Translations under genes and position numbers: made by a program | In this document: one piece after another, positions 25,160 to 35,996 of the stretch | How the letters are laid out: the number at the start of each line of letters is the position of its first letter | How positions within the stretch are numbered: the stretch's first letter is position 1 | From: Arthonia radiata | Lineage: Eukaryota; Ascomycota; Arthoniomycetes; Arthoniales; Arthoniaceae | NCBI GenBank assembly: GCA_002989075.1 | Contig: PSQN01000015.1 | Location: 1,488,001 to 1,552,000, forward strand | DNA length: 64,000 nucleotides | Direction of reading: 5' to 3' | The notes under the pieces: model-generated | What the model saw: the letters and a program-made list of their open reading frames with translations, nothing else | Databases searched by the model: none | What the model was told of the DNA's origin: nothing

Positions 25160-25609
25160 TATTACAATCTTACTATATTAGGCTAGTACAGAGCTAAGCG
25201 CAGCTAGCCTTATTAAAGTATTATATAGTATACCCGATAACTCTAATATAGCGACGTCGATAACGTTGCTATATTGCAATAGAATCCTAACTACGCGATA
25301 AAGGAAGTATTAGAACCGTCGGACACAGAAAAATATACCTTTGTACCTTAAACTATATAGCTAAACTAATAGCTAACCTTAGAATAGACTTTAGTCTATT
25401 AACTTAATATCTGAATATAAGTTTCTTAACTATATTTAGATAACGTACTTTATCTTCTATCTACTCTAGTCAAGCTCCTCTTACCTTCTATAATCTATCT
25501 CGCCTCTTCTGTCTTTTAGTCTCTAGTATATAAGATACCTACTACTAAGGTCAATAAGTATACAAGGTAAGTGAGCCTTAGTTCGGTTCTCCCAGCAACC
25601 GGCGTTATA
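25160..25609 (+). repeat. 3' LTR of E (GyA, 450 bp)
   Basis: TATTACAATCTTACTATATT to CCGGCGTTATA. From 25321 on it matches the GyB LTR; the first about 161 bp are GyA-specific. Preceded by a purine tract, CTTAAAGAGAAGATCTTA. The partner LTR is missing, so no target duplication can be read. Confidence 0.88.
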
Positions 25610-27386
25610 GTTATATTTAAGACTTATTTTACTAGTAATTATAGTTATAAATATACTACTAAACTATTTTAATTTCTTAAGGTATTATAAGCTTAATAGT
25701 ATATAAGAATTCTAAGGTTTTATAGAGTTTTAGGTAGCTAACTTTCTTACTACTATAAATAGCCTAAATAACTTTAGTTACTTTATTAGAAGAAATAATA
25801 AGTTTATTATTATACTAGAGTATTCTATTAGTTATCTAGTAATAATTAAGATTAAACTCTTAGTAGACCTTTTTTTATTAGGTTTCTCTAGTCTATTATT
25901 AGTAGAGGACGGTATAGATCTTTATAAGCTATATATCTATTAGATTAGTCTAATAAATATTTTTAAGAAAGAGTATATTAAGTATAATAGTTATAACTTT
26001 TATATTATATAGGTTATCTAGTATAATAGTTATTAGTAGTAATACTTAGGTTATTAATAACCTCTTTTAAATGCTTATCTTTTAGTAAAAGAGTTTAATT
26101 AAGATAAGGGTTCTATTTTATCTAAGTAATTAAATTTTTATTCTACTAGTAGGTTAGTATATTAGCTTTTCTATTATTTATACTAGACTAATAGATAATC
26201 TTAAAGTTAAATTAAAAGAGTATCTTTATCTACTAGGCCTAATAGTAGGTAAGAAGCTTAGTAGTTATAAAGTACTTAAGAGCTTTATAATTAATAAGTA
26301 CTTTAATTAGATAGCTCTTTAGAGCGCTAAATAGTTTAGAATACTAGTCTTTAAAATAATAGATAATAGCTAAAAGCTCTTTATTATAAATAGTATAGTT
26401 TTACTAAATATTATTAAGGATCTTTAAGAAGATTACTACTAGCTAAAGGTTACTACTATTATTTAGCTAAAAAATAACTTCTATAGTAGTACTATCTAAA
26501 GAGTTAGCTTCTAAGAATATCTATCTATCTAACTTAAAGTATTTTATAACTAGCTCTTTAGTAATACGCTACTTTATCTTCTTAAATGTCTAAATATAAT
26601 TCTTATTCTATACCTTAGTAGCCTTTTTACTAAGTACTTTATATAATAGCTAGAAATTTTACTATATCTCTTAATAAACTACTAATAAAAGTTAAGAAAC
26701 TCTAAAAACTACTAAATTACCTAAATATCTCTAGCTACTAAATAAAACTACTTAAGAATAGCTTAAATCTTTTTAGAGTCTATATAGATTTCTTTATTTA
26801 TAATAATTATTTTTAGATATTAAATCTCTTTAATTAGATTAGTAGTAAGTTTTATAGCTTATAGATAGATAAAAACCTTAATAATGTATATATAGTATTC
26901 TTTTTTAAAGGTACTATAAATAATAACATTATTAAGATAGATTAATATAAACTAGTTAAGTATATTAATAAAGTAATTATTTATAAACTACTACTATATA
27001 GCTAAAGTATTTAATAATCTCAAAGGTATTACTTTATACTTATAGTTATCTATTTATATTATAAAGGTTATTAGATTCTTATCTTCTAGGATTACTATAT
27101 AGAGATAGTAAAAGATCTAATTAATATTAATCTTAGAGAACTACTAAGCTTTAGTTATCTAAGAGAGTATCTATTTAATTAATAGAGGAGAGTAGTAGTT
27201 ATAGTTAACTAGCTAGTTAAGACTCTAATAGTTTATATATAGATATAGACCCTTCTCTAGTTTATAAATAAAGAGAATAGAGAAGATATACTAAAAGAAA
27301 CTAGATTTAATCTATCTCTAAATATAGAATATCTAAATATAGTCTTTAGCTAGATTAGCTTTCTTATTAGATATTTAATAGAAAGG
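25610..27386 (-). mobile_element. Gypsy-type pol remnant F (family GyF), left part
   Basis: Very AT-rich, minus strand. Readable RNase H pattern (YNKELLAII-like) near 26360-26400, with RT motifs up to 27386 that resemble 'NYRALN...YPLPLI' and 'SNKEANLVKDYI' regions of Ty3/Gypsy RT. No LTR was found. The sequence continues on the other side of G at 34798, with matching AAAGG edges. More decayed than its neighbours, hence probably one of the oldest layers. Confidence 0.65.
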
Positions 27387-28030
27387 TGTAACGCCGGGCG
27401 GCCGTAACCGCTTTACTTGGTCTTATTCTATATCAAGGGTAATCTAACTAAGACAAGGGAGACTAAGGCCGGGTCTATTGTCTGAGTATCTAACTCGGAA
27501 GGGGAGGTCAAGGAAGCAAGGGACAAACTATAAGTCTTTAAACGAAGGACTCAGTCGGTAATATAAATAAGTTAGGAGATATACTAAGGCTGTATAGGAA
27601 AGCTCTCTTAAGATACGGTCGCTTTATTTGTACGCTGTCGTAGCTATAGGGTTCTGCCTCGCGCTAATACTTACGAGAATTGCTTGTAGCTTACTAGTTG
27701 CGTTACAGCAAGATAAACTAATTAGGTTTAATATCTTAAAGTTAATATTAAACGATAATATTAATTCTGAATCTAAATTTACAGATATTTATTTACTAAG
27801 GTGAATATCTATCCTTGCTATATAGTCTATAATAACCGCTGCTACCGCTACGTCGGCTGTATCGGGGACCGCTGGCGACGCTACGTCGTAGGCGGTTAGT
27901 AACACTAATAACGCTACGTTTCTTACGGTTATATTATATAACCTTTGCTTTATTATATAATCCTGTGTAACGTACATAAAAGGACGTGCTTCTGTCTAAT
28001 TATTAGTTAGTCTGTGCGTACGTCTTAATA
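27387..28030 (-). repeat. 3' LTR of G (644 bp)
   Basis: TGTAACGCCGGGCGGCC to GTACGTCTTAATA on the plus strand. It is followed by TTAGCCCCTCTCTAGG, the complement of a purine tract, so this is the 3' end of a minus-strand element. It contains a dense CG-rich patch (27840-27930). Confidence 0.93.
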
Positions 28031-28770
28031 TTAGCCCCTCTCTAGGTTAAGTCGTCCTTGATTAACTATAAGTACGGTGTCTCGCTGTTGTTCTAATCTA
28101 TAAGTTTTCGACTATGTCTAGTCGTCTACTTCTGACACGTACTAAGCTTCGTAACAGACGTGCCAACCAAATTGAATCTCGCGCCGTTTCCAACATGCCT
28201 CCATATTTTAGCTGTTCCTGCGTTAGCATAAGGTGCCTTATAGCTCCTTCTCTGTCTCGCTCTTGTGCGCGCTACACTCGAGGCTCTTATTCAGAAAAAT
28301 GCGACGCCCTTCTTAACGAAGACGAGTATTCGTAACACGACTCGGGTCCCTTGCCTTCCTTTCTAACACTCTCGCAGTTAACAACCTTTCTAAGCGAATT
28401 AACTTGTTAAAGAGGAAGAAAAAGTTGTTGAAGAGAAAGTTAACAGAGATATCTACAGAGACTATTAAAGCTAAGAGTCGGTAGAGTAAGATGTTTGCTT
28501 ATAAGGAGGAGATGTTGTTTCGGTAGGACTTAGCTAAGAGCATATTTATTGGCGTTCCTAAGCGTTTCGCTACAGAAGACGTTACTTTCGATTTGTCGAA
28601 TCTAGGTAGTGCCGGTTTTGCTGCTAATAGTTAGGATAATGCCTTGCGTTCTGTTAGTCTTAATCCTCCCAAGACTTTCGGGGAGGTTCGCGGTTTTAGC
28701 GTTGTTCCTAATACTGGCTCTAATAGTGTTTCAGCAGTTGCTAGCAATAAGACAAGTTCTTAATTAGTTT
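28031..28770 (+). other. Antisense Cys-rich/coiled-coil region of G
   Basis: Plus strand, opposite to G's pol and adjoining the 3' LTR. The stretch 28114-28335 is open (73 codons from ATG) with MPPYFSCSCVSIRCLIAP and a second basic Cys segment. Then comes a strongly basic heptad-like stretch (LSKRINLLKRKKKLLKRKLT, about 28389-28450) and an acidic/Ser-rich tail to about 28764. It is the best-preserved copy of this block, diverged in sequence from the GyA/GyB versions but with the same order (Cys motif, coiled coil) and place. Confidence 0.6.
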
Positions 28771-28849
28771 CTATGTGTTCTCTGTTTCTAAATACCCTTT
28801 CTATTTAATAAAATACTTACGTATCCTACCTCGTTGGCGATATATAAGG

Positions 28850-31800
28850 ATTTATTTAACTTTGTATTCTGGTTCTTAGTTCTTGTCTAATAGTTCAATA
28901 AGTTTTAGTCGTAGTGCATCTTTTAGTGCTAGTTTTAGAAGTAATTTATAAAAGACGTTGTGTATGCGTATTGTTTATAGTAGTTCTAATCTAAAGGTAA
29001 CTGGTCCGAGTACCTTAGAAATTCTAAATAGTCTAAGTTTTGTATAGTCTAACTTGTTGCAAGGTCGTTTAGTTTTAACGTATTTCTAACGAAGGTAAAC
29101 TGTATCCCTCTCCTTAAGGTTTAGTCTTATAGACCGTAACCTGTTAGCTTATGCTCTCATTCTTTCTAAATTTTACTGTAACTGTTGACGGAGGTAGTTA
29201 TAAACTACTTCTCTGTGTTATAAAATTTTAACTGCTCGTTCTAAGTTTACTATAGTTACGCCTGCGTCGTGCTATAAGGTAGAATTTCGTCTAAAATTGA
29301 CTTAAAAGGGTATATCACCTGTTAATGACCTGCTGTTATTATACGTAAACTATACTAATAGCAGCAGTTGTAACCAATTATCTTAAGTATAATTAATATA
29401 GGCTCATAGAAACTGTTCTAATGTCTGGTTAAGTCTTTTTATCTATCTATTAGTTTAAAAATAAAAGCTAGTCGATAGCTTTCTCTTTGTATCTATAAGC
29501 TTAAGTGTTAATTTCTAGAATCTTAAAGTAAAGAGTTTATCTCTATCGAAGATTATCTCTACTGACGCTCTATGTTAAATAACGATATATCGATACAAAA
29601 GAAATGCTGTGTCGTGTACGGTACAGCTTTATATTGTTGAAATAAAGTATCTATACTTCGTAAATCGATCTACAATTACATAAATTATATCGTATCTTGT
29701 ATTATTTCCTGGTTCCTTGGAAGGTAGTAGGTCTGTAATACAGTCTATAGCGATCGAGCTTTAAGGCTCTGCTAGTATCTTTAAGGGTTAGAGAAGGCCG
29801 TATAGTCGATATCGTTCGTTTTTAATCCTTTTGCATACATCGTACTTATTAATGTAGCTATCGATTATCTTTTTAAGTCCTAAAATAAAGTAAGTTCTCG
29901 TAATCTTCTTTATAGTTGTAGCAACTCTTCGGTATCCTTTCTCGTAAGCTTTGCGAATAATAGTGTTTTATATATTTCTCGGAACATAGATCTTACCGTT
30001 AAATGTTTTGAGTCTATATTCGTTAGTAAGCTTTATAGTATTGTTACGGACTACTTAGTCCTATTCGTACCCTTGTATTAGTTCGTTCTTCCTTAACTGG
30101 TCCTCTACTCTTATTACTACTGAGAGTTCCTTGGCCTCGTTAGGTCCAAGTATTCTATCTAGATTGTATTGTAGTATTGTATATAAGACTTGTATTTTAT
30201 TTGCTATGTAGTTCGATCTTCTGCTAAGAGCATCGGCTCTTTAGTTTTCTAATTCTTTTTAATATATAATGCGGATATTAAACAATTGTAGTTCCTCTAA
30301 CTATCTAATCTGTCGTCTGTTTAAGACCTTTGTTGTTGTAAACTGAGTTAGATTCTTATAGTTTGTAATAATATATACTTAATGTTTCGGTATTGCGTAG
30401 TAATGCTTCTAGTGCTTAAGTAACTTAACTACTGACAGTAATTCCTTGTCGTAAATGTTGTAGTTTAGTTCTAGTACTATTATTGTTCTTAAGTAGAATG
30501 CTACCGAGTATAAAGTTCTATTTTCTAGTTAGCTGAGTACTAATCCGATTGCAAAGTTGGATGCGTCTGTTTCTATGGTGGTTGGTTTATCGTAGTCGAA
30601 GGTTATTAGAACTAGTACGGTCGTAAACCGCTGTTTAAGATCTTAAAACGCGTCCTCTTAATTCTCTCTTTATACGAAGAGCGAATCTTTTTGTGTAAGT
30701 CTTATTATTAGCAAGACTACTTTAGAGTATCTATTAATAAATCTTCTGTAGAAGTTTCTAAAGCTAAGGAAGGATTAAATTTCCTTTATATTTTTTAGAG
30801 TAGGCTACTTAAGTATAGCTTTTACTTTGTTCGATAATATTTTAATTACGCTAGGTTTAATAACGTATCTTAGAAAGTTAGTTTTCTGTATATAAAACTT
30901 ATACTTCTAAAGCTTAATACGGAGATTATGTTTATCTAGCTGTTCTAATACCTATGCAACGTGTTGCTTGTATTCCTCTAGCGTCCTAGAGTAGACAATA
31001 ATGTTGTCTATGTATACTGTTATAAATTCGTTAAGGTGCTTTTCTAGTACTAAGTTAATATGTCGTTGAAAGGTTGCTAGGGCGTTTACTAGTTTAAAAG
31101 GCATAACAAGGTATTTATAGAGGCCGAAAGGCGTTTTAAATGCTGTTTTCTACTCGTCTCCTTCTCGTACTCGGATTAGATTGTAAGCGCCTTAAAGGTC
31201 TATCTTTGTAAACTATTGTACTCCTCGAAGAGAGTCTATTTCGTTATTAATAAGTAGTAATAGGTACCCGTCTTTCTTTGTTATTGCGTTCGTTGGTCGG
31301 TAATTAATAACCGGTCAGAGCTTGTCTCCTTTCTTAGGAACGAAGAATAGTAAGCATTTAAATAGAGCTTCTGATTTTCTAATAAATCCTTTCTTTTTAA
31401 GCTTGTTAATATATACCTTACATTTGTTTCTGTAATCTAGTCTCATTGGGTATAACTTAGTGCCCTTAGGATTTAAGTTGGGTAGAAACTTAATCTTATG
31501 ATCCTATAGTGTGTGTTTAGGTAACTCGTTGTCGGCTTCTTCTCTGAAAACTTATTTATACTGCTAGTATTCCTCAGATAATACCGGTTAAAGAGTGTCG
31601 ATGCTTATTAGTTCGGCTACTTCTCTTATCTAGGTACGCTCCCTGCGTCTTTTAGTATAATAGGTTGGCATAACTATTGCCAACTCGTTAATGAAATCTG
31701 TTCTAAGATCCTTTAAGGACAAAATAGTCCGGTATTGTCTTTCTCCTAATTCAAGGAACGACGTTAGTGCATTTCTCTATTTTAGTGCATGTCTATTTAG

Positions 31801-34148
31801 AAAAGGCGTTTCTAGTATAACTTAGTGTGCTTCAGTATTAGTAACGTCTAAGACAATGTTTGTTTTAAATTTTGCTGTTCTTATCGTGGTTCTAACTTTG
31901 TGTGTAATAGCGCCGTTGTAATATATATTTCTAAATTTATCTGCGACTTGTAGATTGTACGGGGATCCCTTTTTATATTAATTTTCTTAAATTTTGGATA
32001 CTATATCGAAGTAAATAAAATTTCCTGTTGCTCCTAAATCAATTATAATTGTAACTAGTGTTCCGTTGAGTAGTGTCTTAATAAGTTCTTATCCTCTTTC
32101 TAGTAGAGAACAAAGTGTTCCTACTAGGCTCTTGGGTAGGGACTTGAACGCCGTCGTCCTCGTGCTTCCCTTGGTTTGTGGACGGCGTTGTCGTTTCCCG
32201 ATGTATGCTTGTATGCGAGTTTCTACGTGTTGTAATGGTTCGAAATAACTTGTTTTTGAAACGTCTTGTCTGTATCTAATCTTCCTTTAAACTGTTTAAT
32301 AGACACTCGCCATTCTTCGTTAACTTAGATTGCTCGTATTGCATACTATTCTAGGAATAGGACTACTCCTGTTGCTATATTAACGAGAATATTATTGAGG
32401 CGTGGTACTAATTTATAGCCTTAACCTACAAATTTAAGTCTATTAATAAGTAACTATATTCTTGCTTAGACTTCTAAGTTCTGTAAGTATAACCTAGCCG
32501 TTTATAGCTATAATATTGCGTCTATATAGTCGGGTTGTTCCTTGTCTTCTTCGGATAATAATAATTCCTCTTCTTTTTAAAGCCGTTCTTTATTAGCTGC
32601 CAAGGCTTAAGATTCGTTAATCGGTTAGTTTTTCGATTCTTCTATAGCTACGAGTCTTATAAGATATTGTAGAGCTTCAATATTGTAATTCTTGAGTTCT
32701 TAAAGTTATTGTTTATAATTGCGAGCTAATACTACTAAAAGCTGCTCGTTGTAGTTGTTTTGTGGTGGAACCCAATTCCAATCGATTCCTTTAATTGGGA
32801 CTATGTTGTATGCGTCCTTTAAGTTAATTCTTAGTTTCTAGCTAGCAATTCTTTCTAGCGATTTAGCTAATGCTAAAAAGAAAGTTAACGAATTATCGGG
32901 GTTCTCTATTATATAAGCTTTAAGTTGCGCTAGTTCTTCGGCTACGTTTTTCTTGTTGTATCCGCTTTATCTAAGAGCATAGAGCTTCTTAGTTAGGCCT
33001 TATTGTTTAGATTTGCATTTGGCTGCTCTGTGACCCTTCTTGCCGCAGTAGAGGCAGAGGTTATTAGCAAGTCGATACTTTCGATCCTTTTCTGAAAGTT
33101 TTCTATATTTCTTTTGACTGGGTCGCGGTCCTCTCTTTTAGAGCGTATTAAGATCTATTAGTTCGGTACAGCGATTGTTGTAGCGAGGTCGGGACGTGTT
33201 TAGTGTCTAACTAGGCTGTTTACCAGTTCGTTTGCGTTTACGTTCTCGGAGTCGTTAATTAAGTCTCGTTGCTTAAGTCTTAATGTCTATAAGTCGCTCT
33301 GCGCGTTCTTCGTGCAACATAAGATTTTTTATCTTCTCGTTTAGTCCTTTATAAAATTGAATCACTAGGGCTTCTTCGTCGAATCCTGTAATATAGGCGT
33401 ATGTTATGAAATCAGCTATATACTGTATTACCGGTAAATTGCCCTGCTTAAATCCTTCGAGCTTGTGTTATGCTTCAAGTTTCTAATTTCTTCCTTTATA
33501 TATGTCTTTGAGCGTTGTAGTAAATGCTATATACGATCTGAATACTCGTTTCGTTTTCTTCTTTGCTTCGCTACTATTGTCGAGGTAGTCGTTTAGGAGC
33601 GGTAAGAACTACAAAAGTATATCTCTACGTAGGTACGACCCTACGTAAATTACCTTCTTTACTTCGATAGCTAACTCCTTTTGTTTATTAATAAGATTGA
33701 TTCGACACAGGCTAAGAAACATTTATAGAGACTGTCAGTCTCCTCGGAATTCTGGTATCTTAATGTTATTGTTTCTACGTACTGTAGTAACGTCTTTGTC
33801 TTGTAGCATGTTAGGCTTCTAAGGTTAATTCGAAGATTCTGGTTATAATGTTACTTTCCTAAGAAAGTCCTCTAGAATTTGTTTAAGAGTGTCTAGGGTG
33901 CTTGACTTGTACGTTTATAGTATAGTTCGTTTTTCTACTCGCTCGTTTCTTGGTTTTAACAATAAGGTTAGTATACTTCGTACAGAGGTTAGACTAGACG
34001 ATCGATACCAAGGAACCTTTGTTTATTCTTTCTCTAAAGAACTGTCTAAAGAATTGTTTTTTAATAAAGTCTTGTTTCTAGATAAGTTAGTTATAAGAAT
34101 AGGGGTATATACCTTAGTTTGTTAGTTGCTTAAGGCGATCTATAAAAG
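28850..34148 (-). pseudogene. GyG gag-pol region (fossil)
   Basis: Minus strand. The gag zinc knuckle, retropepsin, RT with an FITVYIDNIIVYS-type box (about 31035-30995), RNase H (ETDASNFAIGLVLSQL near 30570) and integrase core (IDCITDLLPSKEPG near 29740) are all visible in standard Ty3/Gypsy order. Many breaks; the host would not be expected to get functional pol from it. Confidence 0.82.
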
Positions 34149-34792
34149 TATAACGCCGGGCAGCCGTAACCGCTTTACTTGGTCTTATTCTATACCAAGG
34201 GTAATCTAACCAAGACAAGGGAGACTAAGGCCGGGTCTATCGTCTAGGTATCTAACTCGAGAGGGGAGGTCAAGGAAGTAAGGAACAAACTGTAAGTCTT
34301 TAAACAAAGGACTCAGCTGGTAATATAAATAAGCTAGAAGATGTACTAAGGCCGCACAGAAAAGCTCTCTTGGGATACGGTCGCTCTATTTATACGCCGT
34401 CGTAGCTGTAGGGTTCTACCTCGCGCTAATACTTACAAGAATCGCTCGTAGCTCACTAGTTGCGTTACAGCAAGATAAACTAATTAGATTTAATACCTTA
34501 GAGTTAATATTAAACAATAATATTAATTCTGAATCTAAATTTACGGATATCTATCTACTAAGGTAGATATTTATCCTTGCTATATAGTCTATAGTGACCG
34601 CTACTACCGCTACGTCGGCTATGTCGGAGACCGCTAGCAACGCTACGTCGTAGACGGTTAGTAACGCTAATAACGCTGCGTTTCTTGCGGTTATATTACG
34701 TAACCTTTGCTTTATTACATAATTCTATATAACGTACATAAAAGAACGTGCTTCTGTCTAATTATTAGTTGGTCCGTGCGTGCGTCTTAACA
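34149..34792 (-). repeat. 5' LTR of G (644 bp)
   Basis: TATAACGCCGGGCAGCC to GTGCGTCTTAACA, collinear with 27387-28030 and differing mostly by transitions. On the element's sense strand it ends CCGGCGTTATA and is followed by CTTTTATAGATCGCC, the presumed primer-binding region. Confidence 0.93.
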
Positions 34793-34797
34793 AAAGG

Positions 34798-35488
34798 CTT
34801 AATTTAAAGTAAGACTATATCTTTTTTTAGCTTTAGTATAGTATCTTATAGTTAGTAAGATAGGAGCTTATTTAATTAATCCTTTTTAAAGATATTAGTA
34901 AATTTAGTAAATTTAGATAGAAGTACTATAGCTAGGTTAGACTTAACTATTATTTTATTTTATTAATAGCTCTCTCTATCTTTTATTAATAACTAGAAAA
35001 TCTCTATATTCTTCTAGTAGGTAGCGGTCTTAAATATAGTAGTATTAATAGTAAATATTAAGATATCTATTAGCTTCTTTAGTAAAGATATTATAGAGGC
35101 TTCTAGTTAGACAGTAGGTACTACTATTAGAGTAGATAGAATATTAGATATAGTAGAGAAGATAGTAGTATAAGAAAGAATAGTAATTCTTATTAGGTTT
35201 TCTACTTAGTTTAATGTTAAATTAATTATTCTAGCTAATAGTTCTTTAGATAGCTCTAGTTTAATAGTATATAGGTATATAGATAGATTTAACTTATAAT
35301 TATAGCTAGTAAACTTAATAGTTAAAAAGATAAAGTTAAACTTTACTCTATAGGTCTAGTTCTAGTAGTAGCCTAAAATTACTATAATACCTAGTAGATT
35401 AGCTAGATAAAACTATATTTTAGAGATATAGTAGCTATTAATAACTACTAGAATAAATAAGCTTTAACTAATAATTTTACTAGGTTAA
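34798..35488 (-). mobile_element. Gypsy-type pol remnant F, right part
   Basis: Continuation of F beyond G. The minus strand reads an RT N-terminal region resembling 'F.DVF.KKEADKLPPHRPYDHKI' (34990-34800), with upstream, less recognisable protease-side sequence to 35488. It ends at the Copia LTR. Highly AT-rich and decayed. Confidence 0.6.
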
Positions 35489-35996
35489 TATTAAAAAGAT
35501 ACAGAGAAGAAGAAGAATACTACTATAAAGAGTAGAAAGACGAGACTAGCTTAAGACTAGTGCAATACTTAGGCTTAGTACAGGTACAATACTTAGTAGT
35601 AAGGGGAAGCTATTGTTATATTGTCTGTCTTGTTAGCTAAAATTCTCTAAAGATATTTTAGCTTATATATCTAAGTTTAGCGGCTTATATAAAACTTACT
35701 AGATATCTATTCTTTTTAATAAAGGCTAAATAATCTATAACTTACTATATAAGATATTAATTCTATTTATTTAAAACTATTAGTTTTTAGGTCTATTCTG
35801 TATTGTCTTAGACTATAGGCCAGCTGTTTAGAATAGGTCGTATAATGCTTCTTTTTATTTTAAGCTCGGGCTACTAGGCCCGACCCTTTAGGTAAAAGGC
35901 TTGTTCTATTTTAGACCGAGATAGTTAGTAGGATCTATTCAATACTCTAGGCTTTTAGGGGTTTCGACTAACCAGCTAGTTAGTTAATTTCTAATA
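35489..35996 (-). repeat. 3' LTR of Copia H
   Basis: 508 bp, TATTAAAAAGATACAGAG to TTTCTAATA, matching the solo LTR at 5023-5529 and the LTR at 61875-62382. RNase H of the element ends just right of it. Confidence 0.92.

Larger units (their letters stand above)
18893..25609 (+). mobile_element. Ty3/Gypsy element E (family GyA), 5'-truncated fossil
   Basis: Plus-strand element starting within gag, directly at the right LTR of C, and running to its 3' LTR. Parts: rest of gag with CCHC knuckle region (about 19590-19635), retropepsin region (about 20970-21010), RT (about 21700-22330, YLDD-type box near 22090), RNase H (about 22480-22880), integrase (about 23060-23900), chromodomain-like end (about 24200-24360), the antisense Cys/coiled-coil region, and a GyA LTR. 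Its 5' LTR and gag start are absent. Dozens of RIP-type breaks. Confidence 0.85.
27387..34792 (-). mobile_element. Ty3/Gypsy element G (family GyG), full length, inside F
   Basis: 7406 bp with two 644-bp LTRs and a perfect 5-bp target duplication AAAGG (27382-27386 and 34793-34797). Minus-strand order: gag (about 34100-33060), CCHC knuckle CLYCGKKGHRAAKC (33056-33014), retropepsin motif DLGATGNFIYF (about 32045-32005), RT (about 31500-30960), RNase H (about 30620-30300), integrase (about 30050-29200), chromodomain-like end (about 28960-28850), antisense Cys/coiled-coil region, 3' LTR. It retains more GC and longer open stretches than the other elements, so it is the least mutated here, though still broken in many places. 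Confidence 0.92.

Noticed and set aside
25610-27386. LINE element
   Set aside because: The RT is followed by a Gypsy-type RNase H pattern and shares the Ty3/Gypsy RT layout; no poly-A tail or LINE endonuclease was seen.
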